A stretch of 64,000 bases of DNA from Tupaia tana (taxonomy: Eukaryota > Chordata > Mammalia > Scandentia > Tupaiidae), in the NCBI GenBank assembly GCA_026018925.1, contig JAKSZU010000016.1, forward strand, positions 31,834,877 to 31,898,876, given 5' to 3'. Within the stretch, counting starts at the first letter, position 1. Each line of letters opens with the position of its first letter. Positions 34,880-44,450 of the stretch are shown here, in pieces. Made by a program: the position numbers and the translations under genes. The notes beneath the pieces are model-generated. The model did not search any database and had not been told where the DNA came from. It saw nothing but the letters and a program-made list of their open reading frames with translations.

Positions 34880-35358
34880 ATTTCCACTTCATTGTTGTCA
34901 AGTAGTCAACCTTGCTCTCTTTCCCTGGTCTCTCCTCCGATTCCCCTGAAGATTTCACCTTTTGGTTGAGTGCCAGTCTTCAGCAAACTTCTATTCTAAT
35001 TCTTGGTGAATTCAATATCCACCTGGATGACCTTTCTGCTCTCATTTCTTCAGCCTCTTCTCCTCCAGTCAGTTAGTCCTCTCTTTCGCTTTATCCACGG
35101 ATAGCCACATCCTTTATTATATCACAGCTGATAACTGAAAGGTTTTTGCAATGATTTCATTTCAAACACAGTATTCTGCAACCACTATTGTCTTTCTTTC
35201 CAATTCACTCCCTCTAATACCTCAACACTAATAATCCTCAAGCCCACTGGGACCTTTCTGCTATTGGTTCCATTACTTATTTTCTTTACTCCCTTCATTC
35301 TATAACTTCTTTCTTTACCCACTTTAGTGCCAGGTGCAGTCATTAAAATCACTCTCTT

Positions 35359-35548
35359 GGGAGCAGCAGATGGCATAATGGTTACTTCACTAGACTCCCA
35401 CGTGACCAACCATAGTTTGAGTCCCAGATCCAGAGGTTTGAAACTCACGCTGGGCGTATGTGCATGTGTGCCCGAAATCCTGAGAGGAGAATAGAGGAGA
35501 AGGGATAGTGGCATGGCCATTCCCCCTGGAAGGTGATTTCTCACTTTC
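35359..35548 (+). mobile_element. SINE-A lacking its 3' end
   Basis: gggagcagcagatggcataatgg through ggaaggtgatttctcacttt, then stops: the CT-rich run, ccctatagc block and A tail are absent. Flanks are weakly similar (aaaatcact before, aaaatcaaaacact after). Confidence 0.88.
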
Positions 35549-35691
35549 AAAATCAAAACACTGATTGAATCCAACTGTCCCAACATTGCACACTCATGTA
35601 GCTGAGCATCCTTGAAGAAAAGCACACAACTAAGCTAACTGTGCTCTCAATTATCACAAATATTAAATGGGGGTTTAATACTGATACTTGC

Positions 35692-35968
35692 TGGACCAGC
35701 ATATGGTGTAATGGTTATGTCACTGGACTCCATGTAGTCAACTGCAGTTCGAGTCCCGAGCCGGTAGCTTAAACTCACACCGGGTGCATGTGTGTGCATG
35801 CCCAAGATCCCAAGAGGAGAATGGAGAAGGGATTGTGGCGTGGCCATCCCCCCGGGGAGGGGGGGGGTGATTTCTTGTTTTCTGTCTCTCTGTCTCTCTC
35901 TGTCTCTCTCTGTCTTTCTGGCAAGCACATGTGCCCTATAGCAAAAACCTCTCCAAAAAAAAAAAAAA
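35692..35968 (+). mobile_element. SINE-A
   Basis: tggaccagcatatggtgtaatgg, box B agttcgagtcccg, cggtagcttaaactcacacc, gtggcgtggccatcccccc with an extended G run, CT run, ccctatagc and A tail. TSD aatactgatacttgc (35677-35691) and aatactgccacttgc (35969-35983), 13 of 15. Confidence 0.95.
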
Positions 35969-36546
35969 AATACTGCCACTTGCACAAATTTTCATCATAT
36001 GTACCTACTGACCTGTACCTGCTCTCTTATATGCTGTGTTGGGTTGAATGCCTCATGCTCCCAATCGTATCTCCCCTCTCTTCTTTGCATTTTAAAATTT
36101 TCCCACATTATTAAATCAGCTTACAAACATGCTATTTTGTTGTTGTTTCAATAAAGCAAGACAATAACATCAAACCACTGAACACTACTTCTATCTTCTT
36201 TCCTTCCCATATTGTTTTCCTTTTACAACAAAACTCCTTGAAAATTTGTGCTTGCTGTCTCCAATTTCTCATCATCCTTTTTGTTCAAACTACTTCTTCA
36301 AGCATGTTTTCACCCCATCACTCTTCACTGAAACTACTTTATCAAGGTCACTAGTGATGTCCATGTTGCTAGATTCAATCCTAAATTTTCAGTCTTCATC
36401 CTTTTTGACCAATCAGTAGTATTGAGCACAGTTGATCATTCTCTTCTTGAGACAATTTTCCTTACTTGGCAGCCCCACATGTTTCCCATTGCTTCTCAGT
36501 CTCCTGTAGAGTTCCCTCTCATTTCCCTACCTTTAAATGGCAGAGT

Positions 36547-36800
36547 GCTGGGTCCAGCAGATGGAATGGTGGTTGCGTCGCTGGACTCCCATGCCATCAG
36601 TCATGATTCGAGTCCCAGAACTGGCACCTTGAAAAAAGGCTCGCACCGGGCATGTGTGCATGTATGCTTGGGATCATGGGAGGATAGTGAAAACAGTGGA
36701 GATTGCAGGATGGCAATCCCTCCTAGGGGGTAACATCTCGCTTTCTGTTTCTCTGTCTCTCCAATGAGCACACAAAATCTCTCTTTAAAAACTAATCATA

Positions 36801-36833
<33 letters not shown>
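36547..36833 (+). mobile_element. SINE-A, with (AAAT)n tail
   Basis: gctgggtccagcagatggaatgg, tgcgtcgctggactcc, box B gattcgagtccc, caccgggcatgtgtgc, then CT run, aaaatctctct and a tail grown into (TAAA)n at 36798-36835. TSD aaatggcagagt at 36535-36546 and 36834-36845, perfect. Confidence 0.94.
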
Positions 36834-36835
<2 letters not shown>

Positions 36836-36845
36836 ATGGCAGAGT

Positions 36846-37589
36846 ACCTCCATACTTGGGCTTTTCCCCTTGTCTATTTATAGATGGACAGTTCCCCACT
36901 TGTCAAGACTTAACAGTGTCCTGGTGTGTTCAGGGATCAAGGTGACTGAAGCTATGCTCTAAACCCATCTTCCAACCCCTGAAACACTCAGACAGGTAGG
37001 GTGACCTTTGTCCTCTCTCTGTCTCTGTCTGGCTCTCTCTCTCTTTAAATATTTTTTTTAATTTTTAAAACCCTTCTTCTCACCTCAGGCCTTTTCTTTC
37101 TCTTGCTAATTTCAGAAGCCATTTTAAATCTGAGTGTGTCCTGATGTGTTTGCATGGTGCACTAGCAAGCCACACAGTTTTCATTTTTTATCTTTAAAAA
37201 AAAAAACTTTTTTTTCTCTGTTTTGGCTGTTTTTGACTAGTTTCTTTTTTTCTATTGTTTCCTTTTGATTTTTTTTTCTCTTTTAACCTTACTTTCCCAC
37301 TCTGCTCTTCAGTCTCCACATACTGAGTGTCTAGACAGGCCTAGGGCACAGTAGGCAAGCATCTGAATACTTTTAGGGTCATTGAACTCAACACTTACTG
37401 AAACTTCTGCCTAATGGAAGACACTTCATTTTTATAAATCTGAACTCAAAATCTCTTTCTGTGGATACCATGTTGCAAAACACAACAGAGGAGATATTTT
37501 GGCACAGAATTACCCTACAGTAAAGGGAAACACAAGATCTTACCATTGCAGAAACCTTCTCTAAGCAATTAGCCAAAAGTGATTTCACT
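36846..37589. other. Unique sequence with pyrimidine-rich patches
   Basis: Possibly more decayed L2 to about 36980. T/C-rich runs at 37011-37050 and 37200-37310. No gene recognised. Confidence 0.4.
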
Positions 37590-37922
37590 ACCAAATGAGT
37601 AAAATTCCGAGAAGAGAGACTGCAGAATGAGCAGCAGGGAGAAGGATAGAGCTACAGAGAGAATGCAGCTACTCTCTTCCTACATGCCTCTGAACTCTCT
37701 GTTGAAACCCTGCAGTTCAGCCCAGTGCACCTACTCCCCAGAAACTGTAAGGCCTTTGTAATATCTAGCTCCAAAGTCACAATTACAGCTTGCTTGGTGA
37801 GCATAAGGGAAATGGAACTGCAAAGAGACTGCTAATCATCTCCTCCCCTACACCTCCCAGAAATTAGGGAGACACATATAATCCATCAGATGACCAGAAA
37901 CCACTACAAAGGAACAACAAAT

Positions 37923-38093
37923 ATGGAAAACCAAGAAAATATCTCTCCCCTCGGGGAAATAAACAATCCTTTATCATCCACAGACAGTACAGTGGAACTC
38001 ATGGAAATATCTAATAGAGAATTCAGAATATTCATAGTGACAAAACTAAATGAGATGCAAGAACTGAGAGAAAATGAACTCCAGAAGACGTAG
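37923..38093 (+). pseudogene. L1/HAL1 ORF1 N-terminal relic
   Basis: Reads MENQENISPLGEI..., then ELMEISNREFRIFIVTKLNE, which resembles the start of the L1 ORF1 coiled coil (KNFRIVIIKMINE type). It stops at 38091-38093 (tag); the frame continues in degraded form (EKRDEFQEVRKFSNDL). Non-functional. Confidence 0.65.
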
Positions 38094-38198
38094 GAGAAAA
38101 GAGACGAGTTCCAGGAGGTGAGGAAGTTCTCGAATGATCTGAAAGAAGGAAATACACACCATAAAAAAAGAATCAAACAGAGCTGTTAGAGATGAAAG

Positions 38199-38607
38199 CT
38201 GTAATGCAGGGAATCCAAACCTCCCTTGAGGGACCAGCAGTTGGTATAATGGCCATGTCACTGGACTCCCATGTAGTCAACCACGGTTCAAGTCCCAGAC
38301 CCAGTGGCTTAAACTCATGCTGGGCACGTGTGCATGTGTGCCTAAGATCCTGAGAGGAGAATGGAGGAGAAGGGATTGCAGCATGGCCATCCTCCTTGGG
38401 GGGTAATTTCTTGCTTTCTGTCTCTCTGTCTCTCTCTGTCTTTCTGGTGAGTGCACGCACCCTATAACAAAAAAAAAAAAAAAAAAAAAAAAAAACCTCT
38501 CAGAAAACCAAAACCAAACAAGACAAAAAGTCCTCCTTGAAAGTATTAAAAGCAGATTAGTCCATGCAGAGATGTAATCTAGGATGTTGAAGACAAAATC
38601 TCTGACC
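38199..38607 (+). repeat. Inverted duplication, left arm (split by a SINE)
   Basis: 38199-38229 joined to 38532-38607 is the reverse complement of 39227-39322 with about 90% identity over about 97 bp (shared cores acctcccttga, attaaaagcagattagtcca, tgcagaga, ttgaagacaaaatctctg). The arm is L1 ORF1 coiled-coil sequence in its normal orientation. Confidence 0.9.
38230..38531 (+). mobile_element. SINE-A inside HAL1-like ORF1
   Basis: gggaccagcagttggtataatgg, box B ggttcaagtccc, cccagtggcttaaactcatg, CT run, caccctataac, A run (38468-38495) and a longer A-rich tail. TSD cctcccttga (38220-38229) and cctccttga (38532-38540). Confidence 0.93.
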
Positions 38608-38697
38608 TATAAAATATAACCAAAAGAAACTGAGAAACTAACCAAAAAAAGTGAGAATACTATCTGAGTAATACTAGATACCATTAAGTGCCCAAAC

Positions 38698-38994
38698 ATG
38701 TGGATAAATGGTATCCCAGAAGGTGAAGAAACTAATAAGGGCATTGATAATCTATTCCATGAAGTCCTGGAAAAAAACTTTCCAAATCTAAAGAGGCATT
38801 CAATTATACAGACTCAAGAAATACAAATAGCCCCTAATAGAATCAACCCAAGAAGGTCTTCTGCAATCATAGCTAGATTGGCCAAATCCACAGACAAAGA
38901 CAAGATACTAAAATTGGCAAGAGAGAAACACCAGGTTACTTATACAGGTTATTGCATAAGGTTAATATCAGACCTTTCATCAGAAACAATGTGA
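38698..38994 (+). pseudogene. L1/HAL1 ORF1 C-terminal RNA-binding domain relic
   Basis: GIPEGEE, NLFHEVLEKNFPNLK, IQIAPNRINPRRS, KILKLAREKHQVTYTG and IRLISDLSSETM are in the order of the L1 ORF1p RNA-recognition and C-terminal domains. In the family these bind the element RNA and form trimers. A tga at 38992 ends the frame where relatives continue; the continuation ARKEWEEIVKVL is still readable. Confidence 0.85.
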
Positions 38995-39226
38995 GCAAGG
39001 AAAGAATGGGAAGAGATAGTCAAAGTGTTAAGTGAAATACAGTTCCAACCAAAAATACTATACCAGGCAAGATTATCCTTCATATGGGTAGAAAAGATAA
39101 GAACACTCACAGATAAGCAAAATCTGAAAGAATTTACCAACAACAGACCAGCTCTTCAAAAAGTCCTGAAAGGAGTGCTTTACTAGGAAAACTAAAGAAG
39201 TAAGTTTCTTTTGGTTATTTTTTCTA

Positions 39227-39322
39227 GGCCAGAGATTTTGTCTTCAACGTCCGAGATTCCGTCTCTGCATGGACTAATCTGCTTTTAATATTTCAAGGGA
39301 GGTTTTGATTTTCTGCATACAG
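39227..39322 (-). repeat. Inverted duplication, right arm (no SINE)
   Basis: Reverse complement of the left arm, lacking the SINE-A. It retains CpGs (tcaacgtccgagattccgtc) where the left arm has tg/ta, so it is closer to the ancestral sequence at those sites. Confidence 0.9.
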
Positions 39323-39540
39323 AAATAAGAGAACAAAAAGCAACCAAGAAAATGACCAACTTAATGCTAAGGACTAGAAATGTCAATAATAACATTGAAT
39401 GTTAACTTCCAGGATTTAAACGGAAAGATTGGACCACAGCCACACTGCAAGTTCTACAGAAGAGAGATTAATTACATAAGACAGAACTAGTGAAATAGAA
39501 TTTTGTGACTTTTGACTAAAATATTACTGATTTTTTTTTA

Positions 39541-40374
39541 CTATGCTTTATTTTCCCAGTTTAAGTATTTTTTTTCTTTTAAGCTCTTGATAGGTTGAGT
39601 AATTTGTTAAAATGTTTTTTTTTTCTTTTTTTTTTGTTTTCTTTAAATGAAAACATAAACTTTTTTCCTTCTTGACCCCTCTGGAATTGGAAAATATCTG
39701 GGAGTATTCTTATTCTGTGGCAGAATAGTTATTTGCATAAATTCGATACCTGTTGTCTTGAATGAGAAATTGGAAATACTCTTTATTGGACAGGGCTTTG
39801 ACTAGAATGTCGCACCTGAAGATTAAACCAGAAAACTATGGAACTAAGGTAGATATCAAGTAAGTCAATAGAAGCTCTTGGAAAGATAGCTTGGCATCAA
39901 AATGGTTCTGCCTGGCAGAGAGGATTAGAGAAGCTATATGAAAGAATTCATACCATAAAATAACCTGGACTTTTCATCCCAGCATTGTAATCACTAGAGA
40001 TTGAAAAAGAGCAGCCACAACCAGAGGATTACCTTGAAGGAAGAAAAAGAGGATGATCTTTGCTAGTAGATGGTACATCACAGAAATACTTGGTAAGCAG
40101 GGCTGAATTGAGAAGGTTTATGTGTGAATTGTGTGCTGGGTGTTTGCTTTTCAACAGTTTGAGTAGTTGACATGCAAATATTTTCTCAAAAATATTTAAA
40201 ACCATACTGTCTCTGTTGTTATAGAATCACAAACAAAATTATAACAAATATTTTGAACATTATCTTTAACATTCAGTTTTTTGAAATTTTGAGAGTTGTT
40301 TATTAACTGTCAAGAACTATGGAGTATGAACAAAAATTTCTTTATATGACTCACATAGGAAAAGTCTTGATCCA
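39541..40374. other. Unique sequence with T-rich runs
   Basis: T-rich runs at 39533-39660. A short unbroken frame around 39805 (LKPENYGTKVDIK-like) has no family I recognise. No gene called. Confidence 0.4.
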
Positions 40375-40480
40375 AGGCTCCCTGAAGGCAGGGATTTTTT
40401 TACTTTTACTTTTTTATCCTTCATATTACTTTATATCACATCCATAAGGAACATTAAATAAATATTTGGTTAATTAACTG
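40375..40480 (+). mobile_element. L2 3' end, plus strand
   Basis: ggctccctgaaggcagggattttt...acattaaataaatatttggttaa matches the L2 terminal part (ctccatgagggcagggattttt...aataaatatttgttgaa). Confidence 0.65.
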
Positions 40481-40883
40481 GTTAATTAGCCATTTATCAG
40501 TGGTCCTCATTAATAAGCGATAAAAATTTTGAATAATTTAATTGGTGTAAAGTGTCATTGCTACTCCCAAATTTGTAGAAATAAAGCAGAATTGTAATCT
40601 GCAAGAAGGAGTAGTAATAATTATATATACCTCATTGAATTGTTACACGCATCAAAGCAGATGGTGAATTGCAAAAGTTTACAAAAGTATTCATTGTTCT
40701 TGTTGGGTCACAGTGTAATATGAATCAAACATGGTCTTTATTTAAATGTCCTATTTGAAAACCACACAGTTCAGGTAAAACACAGCTGAGAGGATCCACA
40801 ATGTGCATGGCCTCATGTTGGATGGTGAGGAGTCTACACGGTGATGTTAACACTTAGAAGCAGACTACAGTCCCAGGATGCTT

Positions 40884-41064
40884 TTTTTTTCACATTATTT
40901 ATTATTATTTTTTTTTTTTTGTATATACTTTCAATCATATTGTTTGGCTTACAATGAGACCATTTCGATATGTGAACATTTCTCCCCAACCCGTTGAACG
41001 AAATATCTTCAACAGATAACACCACACCTCCCCATCCCGTCAATGCTCTACCTCTGTATCCCTT
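40884..41064 (-). mobile_element. Short 5'-truncated retroposon (L1 3' end likely), minus strand
   Basis: Bounded by a 15-bp TSD, agtcccaggatgctt (40869-40883) and agtcccaagatgctt (41065-41079), 14 of 15, with a T-rich end on the left, so a minus-strand L1-driven insertion. Its body (attatttattattattt, tttcaatcatattg, ccttctccccaaccc-like) loosely resembles the 3' end of the L1 at 2352. Confidence 0.65.
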
Positions 41065-41079
41065 AGTCCCAAGATGCTT

Positions 41080-41488
41080 AAAGAGGACGTATCTGGGAAG
41101 GTGGAAAAGGGGCCTTTGTAAATGTGGTATGGTGTCTAGAACATTAAGTTTGCTAGGAGTGTCAATTAGAGTAGCTTCAAATTTGGAGTCTGAAACAAAA
41201 GAAGAAAAAGTAACAAAGATTCTTAAGTCTTTGCTCCACTCAAAACATTAAGGAGAAGAAAGAAAAAAAATAAAAAGGTCAAGAGTTGAGGGATATGTAT
41301 GTTTAGACATACGAGAAGACAAAGGAAGTCAATACAATGATGTACAAATCTGGACAGAACTTAAGCACAAAGTTCTTCCAGCTTACATAAACCATGTCCT
41401 GAGCATGCTCAAAGGGGAAAGATAGGCTTCTGAGACTCACAGCAGAACAAATATATTGTTATTGTAAACTTTTGTAATTTTTTCCAGT
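41080..41488. other. Unique sequence
   Basis: Nothing recognised; A-rich patch near 41260-41275. Confidence 0.4.
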
Positions 41489-41496
41489 TCTCTCTC

Positions 41497-41558
<62 letters not shown>
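41489..41558. repeat. (CT)n microsatellite
   Basis: Nearly pure CT run of about 60 bp after tctctctcctctcct. It accounts for the RERERER frame on the other strand. Confidence 0.95.
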
Positions 41559-41561
<3 letters not shown>

Positions 41562-41624
41562 AACAATGCCCACTGACTTGACTTGGGATGTATGTTTTGA
41601 TAGAATGCTCTTTTATTATTCTTT

Positions 41625-41852
41625 TTTTTAACTTTTTGCCATAGGGTACGTGCACTCACTGGAGAGAGAAAGAGAGGGAGGGAAAGTGAAAAATCACCCC
41701 CAACAGGGAATGACCATGCTGCCATTGGATAAAATTGGATTTTTCTAGAATTTTATCCAATAAACACAACCTTCACTCTTTAGTCACTTCCATGTATAAA
41801 GAGAAAGTGGCCATCCTTTCCCCTCCATTCTCCCCTTAGAATTTTGGGCATG

Positions 41853-41885
<33 letters not shown>

Positions 41886-42010
41886 ACACATACATATACA
41901 CACACACACACACACCTGGCATGATCTTTCAAGCCACTAGGTACAGGACTCGATCCATGACTATCCATGTGGGAGTCCAGCACCTTACCCACCATGCCAC
42001 CTGCTGGCCT
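41625..42010 (-). mobile_element. SINE-A, minus strand, with internal insertion and CA expansion
   Basis: Right side: aagccactaggtacaggactcg, atgactatccatgtgggagtccagc, ccaccatgccacctgctggcc. Left side: tttttgccatagggtacgtgc, gtgaaaaatcacccccaac. The body is split at about 41723-41810 by a foreign block (see findings), and its TG motif has grown to (CA)n at 41853-41916. Confidence 0.88.
41853..41916. repeat. Compound CA microsatellite within SINE-A
   Basis: (CA)n, gtacacatacatata, (CA)n at the position of the SINE GTGTGC motif. Confidence 0.93.
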
Positions 42011-42249
42011 TCTAGAACACTCTTAATACTAGTTCATGTCCAGCTTTTGCTGGAAGCTGCTGGTAGCTTACACCCAAAGGAACCATATACCGTTTTACGT
42101 GTATATCTCATTTCATTTCTCCAATCACTTCTGAACACAGGTTTCCTTCCTGGTTCCAAATTAGGACTTCTGACCAAGGTAAGTTCTAGAATTTTATACA
42201 ATAAACACAGGGTTCACCCTTTAATCACTCGCGTGTATAAGAAGGGAAG

Positions 42250-42480
42250 TAATGACATAATAGTCAATAGCAAAATTTTGACATCAGACAGTTGGAATTT
42301 GAATCCCAACTCTGATGGTGTGGGAATTGTGGGACCTTAAGTAGCTTCCCTGTCTTGAGCTTAGAGAGAGAGGAATGTGAGGATGTATATTATATAGTAT
42401 ACATAAAGCTCTTGAGGGGAAGTCTGGCATATAGCAAAAACTTTGTAAGTATTTGCCATTCTTATTGAATCTATTAGTAT
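42250..42480 (+). mobile_element. MIR SINE, plus strand
   Basis: caaaattttgacatcagacagttggaatttgaatcccaactctg, ggaccttaagtagcttccctg, ggatgtatattatatagtat, agtctggcatatagcaaaaac and ttgtaagtatttgcc cover nearly the whole MIR. Confidence 0.82.
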
Positions 42481-42570
42481 TGTCAAGTGTCCAGGTAATT
42501 AACTAATCCTTTATCTAGAAGCCTAGTGCTTTCTTTAGTCTTTTAACCATCCTCTGTTTAAATTTATGTG

Positions 42571-42637
42571 CACACACACACACACACACACTTACGTAAT
42601 ATACATATATATATATATATACATATACATACATACA
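42571..42637. repeat. (CA)10 and (AT)n/(ATAC)n microsatellites
   Basis: (CA)10 at 42571-42590, then acatatatatatatatat and catacatacat runs. Confidence 0.93.
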
Positions 42638-42789
42638 GGCATACTTTTCTCTAAATTGCAGACATCTCTGCATTTAGGATAATTTCTACTTAGCCAGTAA
42701 AATATAGTCACACCTAGGAAAACTTATAATAATTCCATAATATGGTTCATGAAAATATCTAGTCCATATTTAAATGGCTCCAGTTCTGT

Positions 42790-42976
42790 AAAGAATGTTT
42801 ATTTATTTCATGACAGAGAGAGCCAGAGAGGGCCTTCATCCACCCCCCCCCCCCCCCCGAGCCAACCAGGGTCACAGATACACCAGACATATTCAGGTAA
42901 CTTAAGATCCAAACCCAGGCCTCCGATGTGGCCCAGGGTCATGCAGTAGCATCCTTCCACCTGAACTGAAGCAATT
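42790..42976 (-). mobile_element. SINE-C, minus strand, with poly-C tract
   Basis: tgtttatttatttcatgaca tail, gagagccagagagggcc, C16 run (42843-42858), gccaaccagggtcacag, acatattcaggtaacttaag, caaacccaggcctccgatg and tggcccagggtcatgcag. Reversed, it matches the 5046-5245 element in order. Confidence 0.6.
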
Positions 42977-42987
42977 GAGCTAAGAAT

Positions 42988-43194
42988 TTTTTTTTTTTAA
43001 ACAGGATGTGAATTTATATCTTTTTTAAGATTATTTTATTTAACTTTATTTATTATTATTATGATTATTTTCCAGTTTGATCAGAGAGAGAGAGATAGGA
43101 AGTGAGAAAGCAAGTCAGCAGGTCTGAGACTCGAACCATGGTTGGCCATGTGGGAGTTCAGCGCCTCTAACCACCATGCCACTTGCCGGCCCCA
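42988..43194 (-). mobile_element. SINE-B, minus strand
   Basis: Tail attttatttaactttattta, attattttccagtttgatcagagag, agcaggtctgagactcgaacc, ggccatgtgggagttcagcg, ctaaccaccatgccacttgccgg. TSD agctaagaat at 42978-42987 and 43195-43204, just beyond the SINE-C. Confidence 0.93.
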
Positions 43195-43204
43195 AGCTAA
43201 GAAT

Positions 43205-44374
43205 GTTTTTAATAGCTGATGTTTTCCAGAAAGGATTCAGTCCAAGTTTATGTATTATATATGGTTCTTTTGCCTCTGATAACTGCTAAGGCCACCCTAA
43301 AAAAAAAAAAATTTCTTTTAATATACCTAACCAAGTACAATTCCTTATCCAGAGAAATTAGCGATCCCAGGCACCGATTCCTTTCTGTTTACTTCTGCAG
43401 CTCTTTAAGCAGCTCAGAGAGACATCTGTTGTGGTTTCTATGGTTGTACGTCCATTAAATGAAACTTCATTTGATGAGAATGTGTACAGCGATATCTCTG
43501 ACCAGCCTCATACACAGTGCATTCGTACTGGGAAAATGAACTTTGTATGCTGTAAAGATACACAGCGATTGAATATAAACATAAAATAATAATATATTTT
43601 TTAATGAAAATAGCAGCTTCTGGGGACCAGTGATTATAGATAGTACTCAATGCTGAAGTTTTCCTAGGAGTTTTTTATTCCTTTGTCCCCTCATTCTTTC
43701 TGCTTTCTTTTGTTTTGTTTTGTCTTTCCTCCTTCTTTCTTTTCACCACCATCTTTGCTAGGTTCTGGGTGACTCTGGCCATCACTCTGTCGGAATGCTT
43801 GTTAGATCCCTCGGGAGACATCAAGACTAGCCCCTAGCATCTGATGCAAAAACTGAAATCCCACAAGGTGGGTCTGAGATTGGTGTTTCCACACTGACTC
43901 TCGACTCTTCCCAACCTAGGGCCAAGAAGACAGACAGAGGAGGCCTTTGGTTTTACTGCCCAGATTATTAGAAACTGTGCAATTAAGCTACCTGATTATT
44001 CTACACACTGCTCTTTAATTTGTCCAGCACCCTTATGAGTCTATGTTCACTAAACTCTGCAGAATCATTTTGAAAGTAAAGTTTGAATTTCCTGAAAAGT
44101 GACTGAAAATTTCCAGCAGCACATTGGAAGAGGCTTCCCAGAGGAAAGGGTTTGGTTTGCTCCCTCCCTAGGGTCACAGTGTTATCTATTGACACATTCC
44201 AAAGCCTCATAAAAGCTGTCAAGATCATCAAGTACAGAAACTGCCCAAAAGAAACACCCATTAAGTATCATGGGCTTCACTTTTACAGCTACTAATACCT
44301 TCTCCCTTTGAGTTTGCCCACAACTCTGCACATAATTAAAACAAACAAACAAACCTTATTTCTGGTTTGCATAT
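43205..44374. other. Unique sequence
   Basis: No repeat recognised. Frames of 70-86 codons have no family. Slightly GC-richer than the surroundings at 43740-43960. Confidence 0.45.
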
Positions 44375-44450
44375 GTTTGCTGTGTGACCTTATGAAAGTC
44401 ACCAAGCCTTTCTGATCCTATTTTCTGCCTCTGTTAGGCCAAAAACAAAG
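44375..44450 (+). mobile_element. MIR core fragment, plus strand
   Basis: tgctgtgtgaccttatgaaagtcaccaagcctttctgatcc, cctctgtta match the MIR core (tgtgtgaccttgggcaagtcac). Confidence 0.65.

Larger units (their letters stand above)
34880..36546 (+). mobile_element. L2 LINE, endonuclease to reverse-transcriptase region
   Basis: Translation at about 34998-35030 gives ILGEFNIHLDD, the L2 endonuclease signature (family ILGDFNIHLDD; the catalytic-region Asp is Glu here). Further on, AHWDLSAIGS near 35240-35270 fits the end of the endonuclease domain, and at 36425-36450 the frame reads STVDHSLLETIF, matching the start of L2 reverse transcriptase (DTVDHSLLLETL). SINE-A copies sit at 35359-35548 and 35692-35968, and a third ends the recognisable part. 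A relic. Confidence 0.82.
37590..39540 (+). mobile_element. HAL1-like (half-L1) element
   Basis: Carries L1 ORF1-type sequence without any ORF2: a 5' region (37590-37920), ORF1 start (37923), coiled-coil part (KNQTELLEMKA..., split by a SINE), the ORF1 C-terminal domain (38698-38994) and a downstream part reading LKEFTNNRPALQKVLKGVL near 39120-39180. After an inverted duplicate block comes aataataacattgaatgttaac, as in HAL1-type 3' regions. The absence of ORF2 is why I prefer HAL1 over L1; an old L1 with an internal deletion is the alternative. Confidence 0.72.

Noticed and set aside
35185-35625. 146-codon minus-strand frame
   Set aside because: Antisense to L2 and a SINE-A; frame is incidental.
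39805-40120. Possible processed pseudogene (LKPENYGTKVDIK-like translation)
   Set aside because: No protein family recognised, several stops, no A tail or TSD seen.
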